NCBI GenBank assembly: GCA_965230345.1
Contig: CBDDKR010000002.1
Coordinates: forward strand, 1,736,001 to 1,800,000
Direction: 5' to 3'
Origin: JADKBO01 sp965230345
Lineage (GTDB): Bacteria; Bacteroidota; Bacteroidia; Chitinophagales; Saprospiraceae
DNA: 64,000 nucleotides
A program made the translations under genes and the position numbers. The notes beneath the pieces are model-generated. The model was not told the DNA's origin, ran no database searches, and was given only the letters and a program-made list of their open reading frames with translations. Shown piece after piece: positions 41,711 to 52,400 of the stretch (positions within the stretch are counted from its first letter, which is position 1; the number at the start of each line of letters is the position of its first letter).

Positions 41711-44700
41711 TTGAGAAGAATTCACTTTAAATTAGTGTTAGTATCTAGCATGATACTAGTTTCCAATTGGCTAATTGGTCAAGTAACCAGTGTCAATTAT
41801 CAAATGAAGTACGATACTTCATCATGCCTTTATGATGTTTACATCATTATTAATTCTGGGTCTGCTACGACGATTCAGCAAAGGATACAGTTTAATTCCG
41901 CTTGTTCAATAGTTACACCATTTGGTTCTAGCTTATCCATTGCTCAAACTCATGCCCCTTTTGTAAGTAATGCCAATGAAGATAGTACTACTCCAATATC
42001 ATGGGGTATTACTTCGTCGCATAATTATCCAGCAGTAGGTTCTGACAGAACTTTTTATAGTATTGTGCCTGCAATTCACCCTGTTGGACATTATAATTCG
42101 GTTAATCAGGGCGATACGATCAAAATATTTAGTTTAAGCATTACTCCAACTGCTGATTGTGCATCTAATATTAGATTGTGGGAGAATGGAGTAGATCCGA
42201 GTTCTTCAGACCCTGATATGGCTGGACTGGATTTTAATAATGGGTTTACTATTGGTAGTGCTATTCAAAGGTATAATGCAAATTCGACTCAGGTTTATCC
42301 TCCAAAGCCCTTATTGGTTGATGCCATTTATGGGTGTTCTGAAGGAATTGAGATTGATCTTTCGGCTGAGACTAATACTTGTCAGTCCCCACTTTCGTTT
42401 TCATGGTCGGGACCTAATTCTTTTACCGCTTCGACCGAAGATATATCCATTTCTCCTTCTAGTGAGACGGATAATGGTGTGTATAAGGTAGTCGTAACAG
42501 ACGGTTTTGGATGTCAAGATTCCATTATGGTTAATGCAGTATCTAAGCCAAACGCAGGTGTAGATCAATCTATGTGTGCCAGTGCTACAGATACGCTTTT
42601 TGGATTGAGTCCAACTTCTGGAACATGGTCTGCATTATCATCTAATAATCCTGGTGTACAAACGATTACTAATATTGGTTTGGGAAGAGCATTAGTTTCT
42701 TTTAATGAATCTGCGTCTGGAACATATGCTTTTATTTACACAATTCCAGGTTGTTCTGATACAATGAGTGTTACAGTAGATCCAATTCCAATGGTATCGG
42801 TTAGCGGAAATAATCAAATTTGCACATCGGATTCCACGACTTTATCACCTTCGACGGGTGGAACGTGGATAAGTAATAACCCCTTAGTTGCCTCTGTAGA
42901 GGCTTCAACTGGAAAAGTTCATGCTCTACAAAGTGGAACGGCAACGTTTACATTTACAGCTTCATCAACAGGTTGTTCGGCAACAACAGATCCTGTAACA
43001 GTCAATCCTAAACCAACTGTAACAAATGTTGGAAGTGATACAATTTGTATTGGAAATACAACGAGCTTGACTCCTGCAACAGGTGGGAATTGGACCAGCG
43101 ATGATCCAGCCATAGCTTCAATATCTGGTATTGGTGTCGTGACAGGTGTTGCGGAAGGAACGGCAGATTTTTTATTTGAAGAAATTGCTACTGGATGTGT
43201 TTCTGATACAATTAAAGTTACCGTAGAGCCAAGGCCAGTAATATCCATCTCAGGAAATGATTCGATTTGTGTGTTTTCAACAACTCAAATGTCACCTTCG
43301 ACGGGTGGAACATGGGTAAGTAGTAATACTCTTATTGCAAGTATAAATAATTCGGGGTTGGTTACTGGACTTCAATCTGGGAAGGTAGTAGTCACTTATA
43401 CTTCTACATCTTCACAGTGTGTATCACTACCGTCAGACTCTATCACGGTAGTTTCAGAACCTTCAGTTGGTTTTTCTGGTGATGATCGTATTTGTATTGG
43501 TGTAACAACAACTTTATTTCCCAATTCAGGCGGGTTATGGACTAGTAGTAATGAGTCAGTTGCTACGGTCAATCCTACTACAGGTGTTGTTACCTCAGTG
43601 GGACCTGGAATTGCAGTATTTCAATTTACAGATAACGCAACAGGTTGTTCTAATACGACATCCGCGCTTGTTGTCGATCCAAAACCAACAGTCAGCACAA
43701 ATCAAACCAACATTTGTTTAGGAAGTTCAACGAGTATTTTCCCAAGTAGTGGTGGAACATGGACGAATCATACTCCATTAATCGCATCCTTAAGTTTGAC
43801 CAATCAGGTTACCGGATTGACTACGGGAACGGCCAAACTCACCTTTTTGGAACAAGGAACAAATTGTGAATCTGATACTATATTCATTGTGGTAGAACCT
43901 GGTCCTGTCGTATCAATATCAGGAGCGGATGAGATATGTGTTGGGCTTACTAGCCAATTGGCACCTAGTACTGGGGGAACATGGATATCTAGTGATCCCA
44001 ATATTGCATCGGTTAATAATAGTGGACTTGTTACTGGAGTAGCTGCTGGTAGTGTTACATTTACATTTACGAGTACTTCAACTTTTTGTACTTCGAGTCC
44101 AACAGATCCAATAACCGTCATTCCAAGACCAATAATTACCTTATCTGATAGTGATGTTTGCGTTGATAATACGACCAATATCCTTCCAAGTTCTGGAGGG
44201 ACCTGGGTTTCATCCAATTCGAGCATAGCGACTATTTCAAATTCAGGATTAATAACAGGAGTAGCAGCTGGAGTTGTAACTCTTACTTATACAGATACTT
44301 CAACAGGGTGTACTTCATCGCCAAGTAGTCCTCTTACCGTAAATGCTCAACCTATTTCCTCTTTTAGTGGTCCTACTACGATATGTGTTGGAGCTAATAC
44401 ATCGGTAAGTCCTTCTATTGGTGGAACTTGGCAAAGTAGTGACCCCTCTGTTGCCACAGTAACAAATTCTGGGGTTGTAACAGCGATTGGGTCGGGGACA
44501 GCACAACTTGTGTTTGTCCAAACAGCCTCAAGTTGTATAGCAGATGCTTTGGAGGTTACAGTAATTGGTCAACCTAGTGTTTCAATTACAGGAGACACCC
44601 TACTTTGTATAGGAGAAACGACTACATTATCTCCAACTTCTGGTGGTGTGTGGGTGTCGAATGACCCATCCGTAGCTACAGTCGAAAATGACGGTACAGT

Positions 44701-47700
44701 AACCGCCGTGAACCAAGGAACAACGACCTTTGTTTTTACGTCAAATTCAGGATGTCCATCGAATCCAAGTAGACCAATTACGGTAAATGGATTCCCTCCA
44801 ATTAACATTACTGGAGATGATAATATTTGTGTAGGGGATACAGGTTATTTAAGTCCTACCACTACTGGAGTATGGACATCAAGTGATCCAGCTATAGCAC
44901 AGGTATTAATAGATGGGAAAGTCTTAGGTGTCTCTGCTGGAACTGCAACATTTACCTTTGTAGATACCTTAACTGGATGTACATCTGATGGAGCAACTTC
45001 TCCTCTCTTAATAAATGCTAATCCCGCAGTAAATACAATTGGGCCGAGTAATATATGTGTTGGTGCTACTACCAATTTGGTTCCAACTACTGGTGGTACA
45101 TGGCAAAGTAATGATTTGTCTATTGCCACAGTGAATAATGCAGGATTGGTGACCGGAATTGCAACCGGAGGAACAACTTTTGTATTTACGAATTCATCAA
45201 CAGGTTGTGTTTCTGATGCAAGTGATTCAATTTTTGTAACTCCTGGACCAACGGTATTAATAAGTGGTGATGATCAAATATGTGTCGGTGAGACAACTAC
45301 ATTAAATCCCACAACTGGCGGTACTTGGGCTTCTAGCAATGAGTTAGTAGCTACTATTTCGAATGCAGGAGTTGTTACTGGTGTTTCTGCCGGCAGCGTA
45401 ACTTTTGTCTTTACTGAGAATGGTTCTGGCTGTACTTCGGAAGACTCAGATCCAATAATTATTCATGGAAAACCATCTGTAATAGTCGATGGTCCTACCA
45501 CCATATGTAAAGGAGGTACAACATCATTACTCCCCAATACAGGAGGCTCTTGGGTTTCAAGCAATGATAATATTGCAACTGTTAATAATGCTGGGTTGGT
45601 AACCGGAGTAGAAGTTGGGTCTGCTTCATTTATATTTACCTTGGCTGCAACAGGGTGTTCTTCTGATGCTACTTTGCCAGTATCCGTAAGTCCTGCTCCA
45701 ACGGCTGAAATTACAGGTGATACCATAATTTGTATTGGGTCATATACCACATTATCTCCTACGATTGGAGGAATATGGACAAGCAATAATCCAAGTATTG
45801 CAACTGTTACTAATGATGGTATTGTGACAGCAATTGCTCCGGGAAAGACTACTTTTACATTTGTAGAAACTGCTACTGGTTGCCCATCTGAGACATCTAC
45901 CCGCGAACTTGAAGTAGAGAATTGCTTAAATCCTGATTTTAATTCAACGTTCGTAGATGTTCTAGTAAATGGGAATTCCTCTACCAATGATTTTGTTGAT
46001 GTTTCGACAACCTATGGACCCACAGCACAATTGACTTCAAGTCCTTCTGGAAGTGTTGCTAATATTAGCGTAAATTCGGATGGTACGTATTCTTTTTCGG
46101 CTAATACGATAGGTGTGTATACATACGAGATCCCAGTTTGTGTTCCACCTTATACAACAGGTTGTCCCACTTCATTATTAACGATATATGTGTTGGATTA
46201 TTTATTACCTGATAGACAGCCTGTGGCTAACATTGATATTGGCACTACATTGATAAATACGGCGATTACTCTTCATTCTTTGGAAAATGATAGATGCGTT
46301 GTTGTTACCGGATGCTCATTAGATTCGACATCGGTTACGTTGATTGACCCTCCCTCCAATGGAGCGGCGATTGTAAATGCAATAAATGGTAATATTACAT
46401 ATACTCCTTCGAATGGGTATATTGGAAAAGATACGTTAAAATATCAGGTATGCACTGAAGGTGATTTAACCAATTGTGCTTCTGCAATTCAAATTATAAC
46501 CATAAATGATTTAACTGCTGAGAATACTACTTCGGCTTCCGATGATTATGCTGTAGGTCCTGAAGGAGTAGTAATAGAAGGCAATGTCTCAATAAATGAT
46601 AGTGATGCTGAAGGAGATGTTCAATCTGTTACTAGTCAGAATATTTCTGTACCTGAGGGGACTTTTGTTTTGGGGATGGATGGCGCTTATGTTTTTACAC
46701 CATCAGATAATTTTTATGGCCCTATAGATTTTGTTTACACTATTTGTGACGACAATATCGAACAAGCTTGTGCTGACGCGACTTTACATATTCTGGTTAT
46801 TCCTGACTTAACGGTAAAGGTAATGGTCTATTTGGAAGGTGCGTTAATGAGTAATGGTGGTGAAAAAGGAACTACTCATACAAGGCCTCTAATGCGAGAT
46901 AATTTAAGGGTTAGTCCATTCAACGGATCGAATTATATACCAATAGATGACCCTTATCAAGTATCTGAAATTGATGAAGGGTTGGGATCATCATATTTTA
47001 CAGGGTTGCCAACTAAATATGAGCATAAAGCATCTGGGGATAGTTCCATCTTCCTAACAATATCTGATCCAACAACAGTTTTTTCAAAGGTTGGTGAGGA
47101 TGCCATCGTAGATTGGGTATTTGTAGAACTTAGATCGAAATCAGATAGTACGATAGTTCTTGCCTCAAGATCAGGTTTGTTACAAAGAGATGGTGATGTG
47201 GTAGATTTAGATGGTTCTAGAGGACTTAGATTTTCTGGCATGAAAATGGATAGTTATTATGTGTCTGTCAAGCACAGAAATCACCTTGGAGTAATGACTG
47301 AATTTGCTCAGACTCCCGAGGTGTTAACAGATAAAGTGGACTTTACATCATTTGCAGTACCAATATTTGATTTTGGTTTCGTTGACTATGGTTCTGGGGT
47401 TACCTACGATTTTACTGATTTGGGTATGAAGGCAAATCCTTTTAATCTACCTATTCGAGCATTATGGGCTGGTGATTTTGATGGGAACTCTAAGGTGAAA
47501 GCTGCAAACCCCGGTGATGATTTGAATGTAGTGTTTTTCGATGTGTTTTCTCACGCTAACAATACTACGTTTAAAGCCAATTTTGATTTTGCATACGGAT
47601 ATAGAAATGCAGATTTTGATTTGAATGCAAAAGTGAAATTTGATAATCCGAATGATGACAAAAATATGCTGTTTGGACAAGTGTTGTTTTTTCCCTTGAA

Positions 47701-47752
47701 CACTCAGTTTCTATCAAACTTTGACTTTTTTATTGAACAATTGCCTGAATAA
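41711..47752 (+). CDS. Giant Ig-like (Big2) repeat surface protein, 2013 aa
   Basis: Extracellular repeat protein, adhesin-like. Order: signal peptide 1-24 (ends WLIGQ), start TTG at 41711; a shared N-terminal module about 25-215 (VTSVNYQMKYDTSSCLYD, DPSSSDPDMAGLDFNNGF); two Ig/PKD-like domains about 216-360; 14 Big2-type Ig repeats 361-1405, about 75 residues each, with one Cys pair per repeat (ICVG..., GC.S); cadherin-like/Big_17-like modules about 1405-1700; and a C-terminal domain ending with duplicated acidic motifs DFDGNSKVK and DFDLNAKVK and the end FFIEQLPE. No T9SS type A sorting motif is visible. 63% of length repeats the gene at 49425. Probably co-transcribed with the short gene at 47805. 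Confidence 0.88.
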   Translation: MRRIHFKLVLVSSMILVSNWLIGQVTSVNYQMKYDTSSCLYDVYIIINSGSATTIQQRIQFNSACSIVTPFGSSLSIAQTHAPFVSNANEDSTTPISWGITSSHNYPAVGSDRTFYSIVPAIHPVGHYNSVNQGDTIKIFSLSITPTADCASNIRLWENGVDPSSSDPDMAGLDFNNGFTIGSAIQRYNANSTQVYPPKPLLVDAIYGCSEGIEIDLSAETNTCQSPLSFSWSGPNSFTASTEDISISPSSETDNGVYKVVVTDGFGCQDSIMVNAVSKPNAGVDQSMCASATDTLFGLSPTSGTWSALSSNNPGVQTITNIGLGRALVSFNESASGTYAFIYTIPGCSDTMSVTVDPIPMVSVSGNNQICTSDSTTLSPSTGGTWISNNPLVASVEASTGKVHALQSGTATFTFTASSTGCSATTDPVTVNPKPTVTNVGSDTICIGNTTSLTPATGGNWTSDDPAIASISGIGVVTGVAEGTADFLFEEIATGCVSDTIKVTVEPRPVISISGNDSICVFSTTQMSPSTGGTWVSSNTLIASINNSGLVTGLQSGKVVVTYTSTSSQCVSLPSDSITVVSEPSVGFSGDDRICIGVTTTLFPNSGGLWTSSNESVATVNPTTGVVTSVGPGIAVFQFTDNATGCSNTTSALVVDPKPTVSTNQTNICLGSSTSIFPSSGGTWTNHTPLIASLSLTNQVTGLTTGTAKLTFLEQGTNCESDTIFIVVEPGPVVSISGADEICVGLTSQLAPSTGGTWISSDPNIASVNNSGLVTGVAAGSVTFTFTSTSTFCTSSPTDPITVIPRPIITLSDSDVCVDNTTNILPSSGGTWVSSNSSIATISNSGLITGVAAGVVTLTYTDTSTGCTSSPSSPLTVNAQPISSFSGPTTICVGANTSVSPSIGGTWQSSDPSVATVTNSGVVTAIGSGTAQLVFVQTASSCIADALEVTVIGQPSVSITGDTLLCIGETTTLSPTSGGVWVSNDPSVATVENDGTVTAVNQGTTTFVFTSNSGCPSNPSRPITVNGFPPINITGDDNICVGDTGYLSPTTTGVWTSSDPAIAQVLIDGKVLGVSAGTATFTFVDTLTGCTSDGATSPLLINANPAVNTIGPSNICVGATTNLVPTTGGTWQSNDLSIATVNNAGLVTGIATGGTTFVFTNSSTGCVSDASDSIFVTPGPTVLISGDDQICVGETTTLNPTTGGTWASSNELVATISNAGVVTGVSAGSVTFVFTENGSGCTSEDSDPIIIHGKPSVIVDGPTTICKGGTTSLLPNTGGSWVSSNDNIATVNNAGLVTGVEVGSASFIFTLAATGCSSDATLPVSVSPAPTAEITGDTIICIGSYTTLSPTIGGIWTSNNPSIATVTNDGIVTAIAPGKTTFTFVETATGCPSETSTRELEVENCLNPDFNSTFVDVLVNGNSSTNDFVDVSTTYGPTAQLTSSPSGSVANISVNSDGTYSFSANTIGVYTYEIPVCVPPYTTGCPTSLLTIYVLDYLLPDRQPVANIDIGTTLINTAITLHSLENDRCVVVTGCSLDSTSVTLIDPPSNGAAIVNAINGNITYTPSNGYIGKDTLKYQVCTEGDLTNCASAIQIITINDLTAENTTSASDDYAVGPEGVVIEGNVSINDSDAEGDVQSVTSQNISVPEGTFVLGMDGAYVFTPSDNFYGPIDFVYTICDDNIEQACADATLHILVIPDLTVKVMVYLEGALMSNGGEKGTTHTRPLMRDNLRVSPFNGSNYIPIDDPYQVSEIDEGLGSSYFTGLPTKYEHKASGDSSIFLTISDPTTVFSKVGEDAIVDWVFVELRSKSDSTIVLASRSGLLQRDGDVVDLDGSRGLRFSGMKMDSYYVSVKHRNHLGVMTEFAQTPEVLTDKVDFTSFAVPIFDFGFVDYGSGVTYDFTDLGMKANPFNLPIRALWAGDFDGNSKVKAANPGDDLNVVFFDVFSHANNTTFKANFDFAYGYRNADFDLNAKVKFDNPNDDKNMLFGQVLFFPLNTQFLSNFDFFIEQLPE
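42794..45925 (+). repeat. 14 tandem Big2-type Ig repeats (coding)
   Basis: Fourteen coding repeats of about 224 bases each (protein level: I-C-x-G-x-T-T-x-L-x-P-S-x-G-G-T-W near the start and T-G-C or S-x-C near the end). Each carries two Cys. Repeats are diverged at DNA level, so this is not a CRISPR or a simple satellite. Confidence 0.85.
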
Positions 47753-47804
47753 GGTTATGAGATTAAATATTCTAATAACAGTGAACATCAAAAAACAATT
47801 TATT

Positions 47805-48956
47805 ATGAAAAGGATCTTACTTCTATCAAGTTTTCTTTTTTGCTCAATTATCCTAATTGGACAAATTAACTCTGTAAGTTATGGAATTGAGTATAACCCT
47901 AAGACGTGCTTATTCGATTGTTATGTAAGATCTCTGGATGGAGATGCTGTAACTATGAAGGAAAGAGTTCAGTTTAATGCTCAATTTACAGTAGTTATAC
48001 CAAAAGGAAGTGAGGCAGTCGTAGAGAAAGTATATATGCCATATCGAAATAATCAAAATTATAGGTCTAGTGATGCTATTGATTGGTATATCTCGTCTAC
48101 AATAGAAGGCCCAAAGTCTTCTCCAGAAAATACCTTTGTAAGTGTAGCTCCTTCTTTAGCACCATCTGCTTTCTATAATAATATAGAGCAAGGAGAAAAG
48201 TTGGTATTGTTTAGTCTGAATATTTCACCTATTGTTAATTGTGCCAAAGATGTTAGAATATTTGACAATGCGACTGACCCAAGTTCAAGTGATTTGGGAA
48301 TGGGTGGAAGTGATTTTAGAAATGGTTTTACTATTGGAGGAATTGAACAGAAGTATCTTCGAAACGAAAGGTTGATTAGTCCTCAAGAACCAGAAATACA
48401 TAATTTGGCGATTTTGTCTAAGAAATATGGTGAGGTGAATTTTGAATCAAGAACAGCAATGTCTGATTGTCAGAAAAAGCTAGAATATAAGTGGGTAACA
48501 CCGAATGGCAAAATACTGTATAGTGATTCTCCTGAGTACACTTTTAATCATGTAGAGGAAGGAAAGTATAAGGTGATCATTTCAGATGCAATTGGTTGTA
48601 GTGCATCTAAAGAATTCTATTTCTTAGAATCAACGAAGGGAAATGAGTTGGCTGTTATTGCAAATGATACAGAAGTAGATTACAGAACGAATTTGGTTTC
48701 GGGAGTGTCATTTTTTCCTAATCCCGCTAAAGACAATATTCAATTTAGATTAAATGGTAAAAAGGGTGATTTGGTTGAGATAGATTTGCATGATTTTAGA
48801 GGAAAAAAGATGCAGTCAACTTTTTCGTATAACCTGAATGGTACAGAGGATGAACTTGTTTTAATGCCTGTAAAATATCCTTCTGGAATGTATACTATTA
48901 CTTCAAGGATAAATGGCGAATTAGTAAAAAGCGAGAAGCTTATTATAATTGACTAA
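47805..48956 (+). CDS. Short surface protein of the same family with T9SS sorting domain, 383 aa
   Basis: Taken from the ATG at 47805 (MKRILLLSSFLFCSIILIGQ, signal peptide); an open frame further upstream overlaps the previous gene. Order: shared N-terminal module (INSVSYGIEYNPKTCLFDC, DPSSSDLGMGGSDFRNGFTIGG), one Ig/PKD-like domain (YKVIISDAIGCSASKEFYF), then a T9SS type A C-terminal sorting domain from about 305 (GVSFFPNPAKDNIQFRL, FRGKKM, PSGMYTIT, ending VKSEKLIIID). It lacks the Big2 array of its neighbours. It starts 52 bases after the previous stop and is followed by a terminator. Confidence 0.85.
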   Translation: MKRILLLSSFLFCSIILIGQINSVSYGIEYNPKTCLFDCYVRSLDGDAVTMKERVQFNAQFTVVIPKGSEAVVEKVYMPYRNNQNYRSSDAIDWYISSTIEGPKSSPENTFVSVAPSLAPSAFYNNIEQGEKLVLFSLNISPIVNCAKDVRIFDNATDPSSSDLGMGGSDFRNGFTIGGIEQKYLRNERLISPQEPEIHNLAILSKKYGEVNFESRTAMSDCQKKLEYKWVTPNGKILYSDSPEYTFNHVEEGKYKVIISDAIGCSASKEFYFLESTKGNELAVIANDTEVDYRTNLVSGVSFFPNPAKDNIQFRLNGKKGDLVEIDLHDFRGKKMQSTFSYNLNGTEDELVLMPVKYPSGMYTITSRINGELVKSEKLIIID

Positions 48957-49424
48957 TTGTTGACAAAATGCATTTAAAACAAAGGGAAGTTCTTTTAAAA
49001 GAGCTTCCCTTTGTTATTTTGTGGTATCAAATCTTTTAAGATCTTTCACTTAAAATGATGTTCATCTAGGCATCCTGTTTAAGGATTAATAGTCGCAATA
49101 TTGTTATTAAGTTGTAAATGGTCTTGTTTTTTATTTAAATGATAGAATGGTGGTGTTTATCGCACGATAAAACTTCAATTATATGATAGTATAATTGGAA
49201 TAATATTGGTGATTGCGGGTGCAAAGTAGTATAAAATACTGTTTTGTAATTCATTGTTGATGCATTACGAATTATTATAATTTGTAATTATCTAATTATG
49301 ATGTATGTAATATATTATGAATTATTTATATATTTGCCACGTGTGTAAAATAGACTTTACGGTGTTAGGTTATATTTTTTAATTTGAAAACAAAAAACAG
49401 GTTCCTTATCAAATCTATATTTTT
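48957..49424. other. 468-bp intergenic region with terminator and -7 box
   Basis: Contains the terminator at 48978-49015 and, at 49329-49336, TATATTTG, a -7 box placed 88 bases before the next ATG. Strongly AT-rich between these. No gene seen. Confidence 0.4.
48978..49015 (+). terminator. Terminator after the 41711-48956 unit
   Basis: Stem AACAAAGGGAAGTTCTTTT (48978-48996) with AAAAGAGCTTCCCTTTGTT (48997-49015), one G-T pair, followed by ATTTTG. It closes the first giant gene and the short sorting-domain gene. Confidence 0.8.
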
Positions 49425-52400
49425 ATGAAAGCAATCTATGGTCTCTTAGCAACCTCGCTATGTTTAATTTTCTTTACCAGTACGATGTCTGGTCAAATCA
49501 CCAGTGTGAACTATCAGATGAAATACGATACAAGTACATGTTTGTACGATTGTTACATTATTGTGAATTCTGGTTCAGCAACTACTGTTCAACAGCGGAC
49601 TCAGTTTAATGCTCAGTATTCAATTGTTGTCCCCAACGATGCAACAGTTACAGTTGATACTTCCTACATGCCTTTAGTAAGTAATGCAACTTATACTGGA
49701 ACAGTACCAATGGATTGGACTATTACAGGGGATTTAACATATCCTTCAGGTAGTCCTACTCAAAGATTTTATAGTATTACTCCTACAATTATTCCTCAAG
49801 CACACTACAATGACTTGATGGCAGGAGATACTGTAAAGTTATTTAGTTTAAATATTACACCCACAGTTAATTGTGCTTCGGACATTCGAATTTGGGAGAA
49901 TGGATCAGATCCTGCATCCTCAGATCCAGATATGGCCGGTGCTGATTTTTCTAACGGTTTTACTATTGGAGGTACGACTCAATTGTATAATGATAATTCG
50001 ACTCAATTGTACCCTCCTTCTCCAATAATTTTGGATGTAGTAAATGAATGTAGTACAGGTATTGAAATAGACTTATCAGCAGAAACCTCAGGTTGTCAAA
50101 GTCCACTTACGTACGCTTGGACTGGACCAGATTCTTTTACTTCAGCAAGTCAAGATGTTAGTATTGATCCTGCTACTCCTGCAAATACGGGAGTTTATAA
50201 GGTAGTTATAACGGATGGATTCGGATGTCAAGATTCTGTATCCGTGAATGCTACTGCAAAACCTGATGCTGGTTCAGATCGAACGATATGTGCAGGAACT
50301 ATTGATACATTGAGTGGTAGTAATCCTGCCACAGGTACATGGCAGCAAGCTGCTGGAAATCCGGCTGGAGCTTCCTTAATTCAATTACCAGCAGGGCAAG
50401 CGCAGGTGACATTTACTGGTGCTGCTACAGGAGATTACAATTTCGTATATGTAACTCCACAATGTACAGATTCTATGATAGTATCCATTGATTCGTTACC
50501 TGGGGTTTCGATCAATGGTGATGATATAATATGTGTAGGTTCGACTACTACACTTCTTCCAGATGCAGGTGGTTCATGGGTAAGTAATAACCCTGCTGTT
50601 GCAACCGTTACAGCTGGAGGAACAGTTACCGGTGTTACCAGTGGTACTGCAACATTCACCTTCACTGATGGTAACGGCTGTTCGAATACTACATCGGCTG
50701 TAACAGTTGATCCAAGTCCAACAGTCGCTAATACGGGAATGGATACTATATGTATAGGAGAAAATACAACATTGACTCCAATGACAGGTGGTACATGGGC
50801 ATCTACAGATCCTGCAGTAGCAACAATAACCAATACAGGTGTTGTAACTGGTGTTGCGGCTGGAACTACAGGAATGATTTTTACAGAATCAAGCACATCA
50901 TGTGTGTCGGATACATTATTTATTACAGTAAGACCTAGACCTACGATATCATTTGTAGGTAATGATTCCTTATGCATTAATTCAACAACTTCTCTTCTTC
51001 CATCAAGTGGAGGTACATGGGCAAGTAGTGATCCATTGATTGCCACAATTAATAATTCTGGTATCGTTACGGGGGTTAATATTGGAAAGGTCGTAATGAC
51101 TTTTACAGATGCAGTGACTCAATGTGCTTCAGATCCTTCTGATACCATAACAGTATTAGGTCAACCAGTAGTTAGTATAACTGGTGATGATCGACTTTGT
51201 GTAAATGGTATGACTACATTGGCTCCAACTACAGGAGGTACATGGACATCAAGTGATGTGTCAGTTGCTACGGTTGATAATTCTGGAAACGTTACTACAG
51301 TTGGACAAGGAAGTGCTGTATTTACATATGTAGAAACTGCTTCTGGTTGTTCTAACACTACTAGTGCAGTAATTGTTGATCCCAAACCGACAGTAAGTGT
51401 GGCTCAATCTAATATTTGTATCGGAGCAACCACAACTCTTAATCCTGCAGCGGGTGGAACATGGGTAGCTCATACTCCAACCGTAGCTTCATTAAGTGGT
51501 GGAAATATAGTTACAGGATTAACAGCGGATACGGCATTGTTTACATTTGTCGAAACAGGCACAAATTGTGAGTCTGATACTGTAAAGGTTGTAGTTGAAC
51601 CTGGTCCAGTTGTTTCGATTTCAGGTGATGACGAGATTTGCGTTGGATTTACTACACAACTTTCCCCAATGACAGGAGGAACGTGGACTTCAAGTGATCC
51701 AAATATTGCGACTGTAAATAATTTCGGATTAGTAACTGGTGTTGCTGCAGGAACGGTAACCTTTACCTTCACTGATGCTTCAACATTTTGTGTATCTGCA
51801 CCAACTGATCCCGTTACGGTTATTGGACGTCCAATTGTTTCAGTTTCTGCAACCAATGTCTGTATTGGTGCAACAATTAATGCTTCACCAAGTGTTGGAG
51901 GAACATGGACTTCAAGTAATCCAGCAATTGCCACAATTGATAATTCTGGTTTAATTACTGGTGTTTCTGCTGGATTCGTAACATTTACGTTTACAGATGC
52001 AACGACTGGTTGTGTATCTGAAGCTACTGTTCCAGTAACAGTAAGTGCTATTCCAATAGTAAGTTTTACTGGACCTAATACGATATGTGTTGATCAAACA
52101 ACTAATGTTTCACCAAGTACAGGAGGGACATGGGTGTCAAGTGATCCAAGTATCGCTACAATAACAAATACAGGTGTTGTTACCGCTATTGCTGCCGGTT
52201 CTACAACATTAATATATACTGCTACAAATACTACGTGTACTGCAAACCCATTAACAGTTACAATTAATCCAAAACCAACAGTTAGTGTAACCGGTGACAG
52301 TCCAATATGTGTAGGAGATACTTCATACCTTGCTCCAACTACAGGTGGAGCTTGGGCGAGCACTGTTCCTGGTGTTGCAACGGTTGACAATTCAGGATTA

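Noticed and set aside
43804..45987. Long minus-strand open frames opposite the Big2 arrays (also 50435-53683)
   Set aside because: They occur only opposite the repetitive coding sequence, have low-complexity Val/Pro/Thr composition and no start signals; they are shadows of the real genes.
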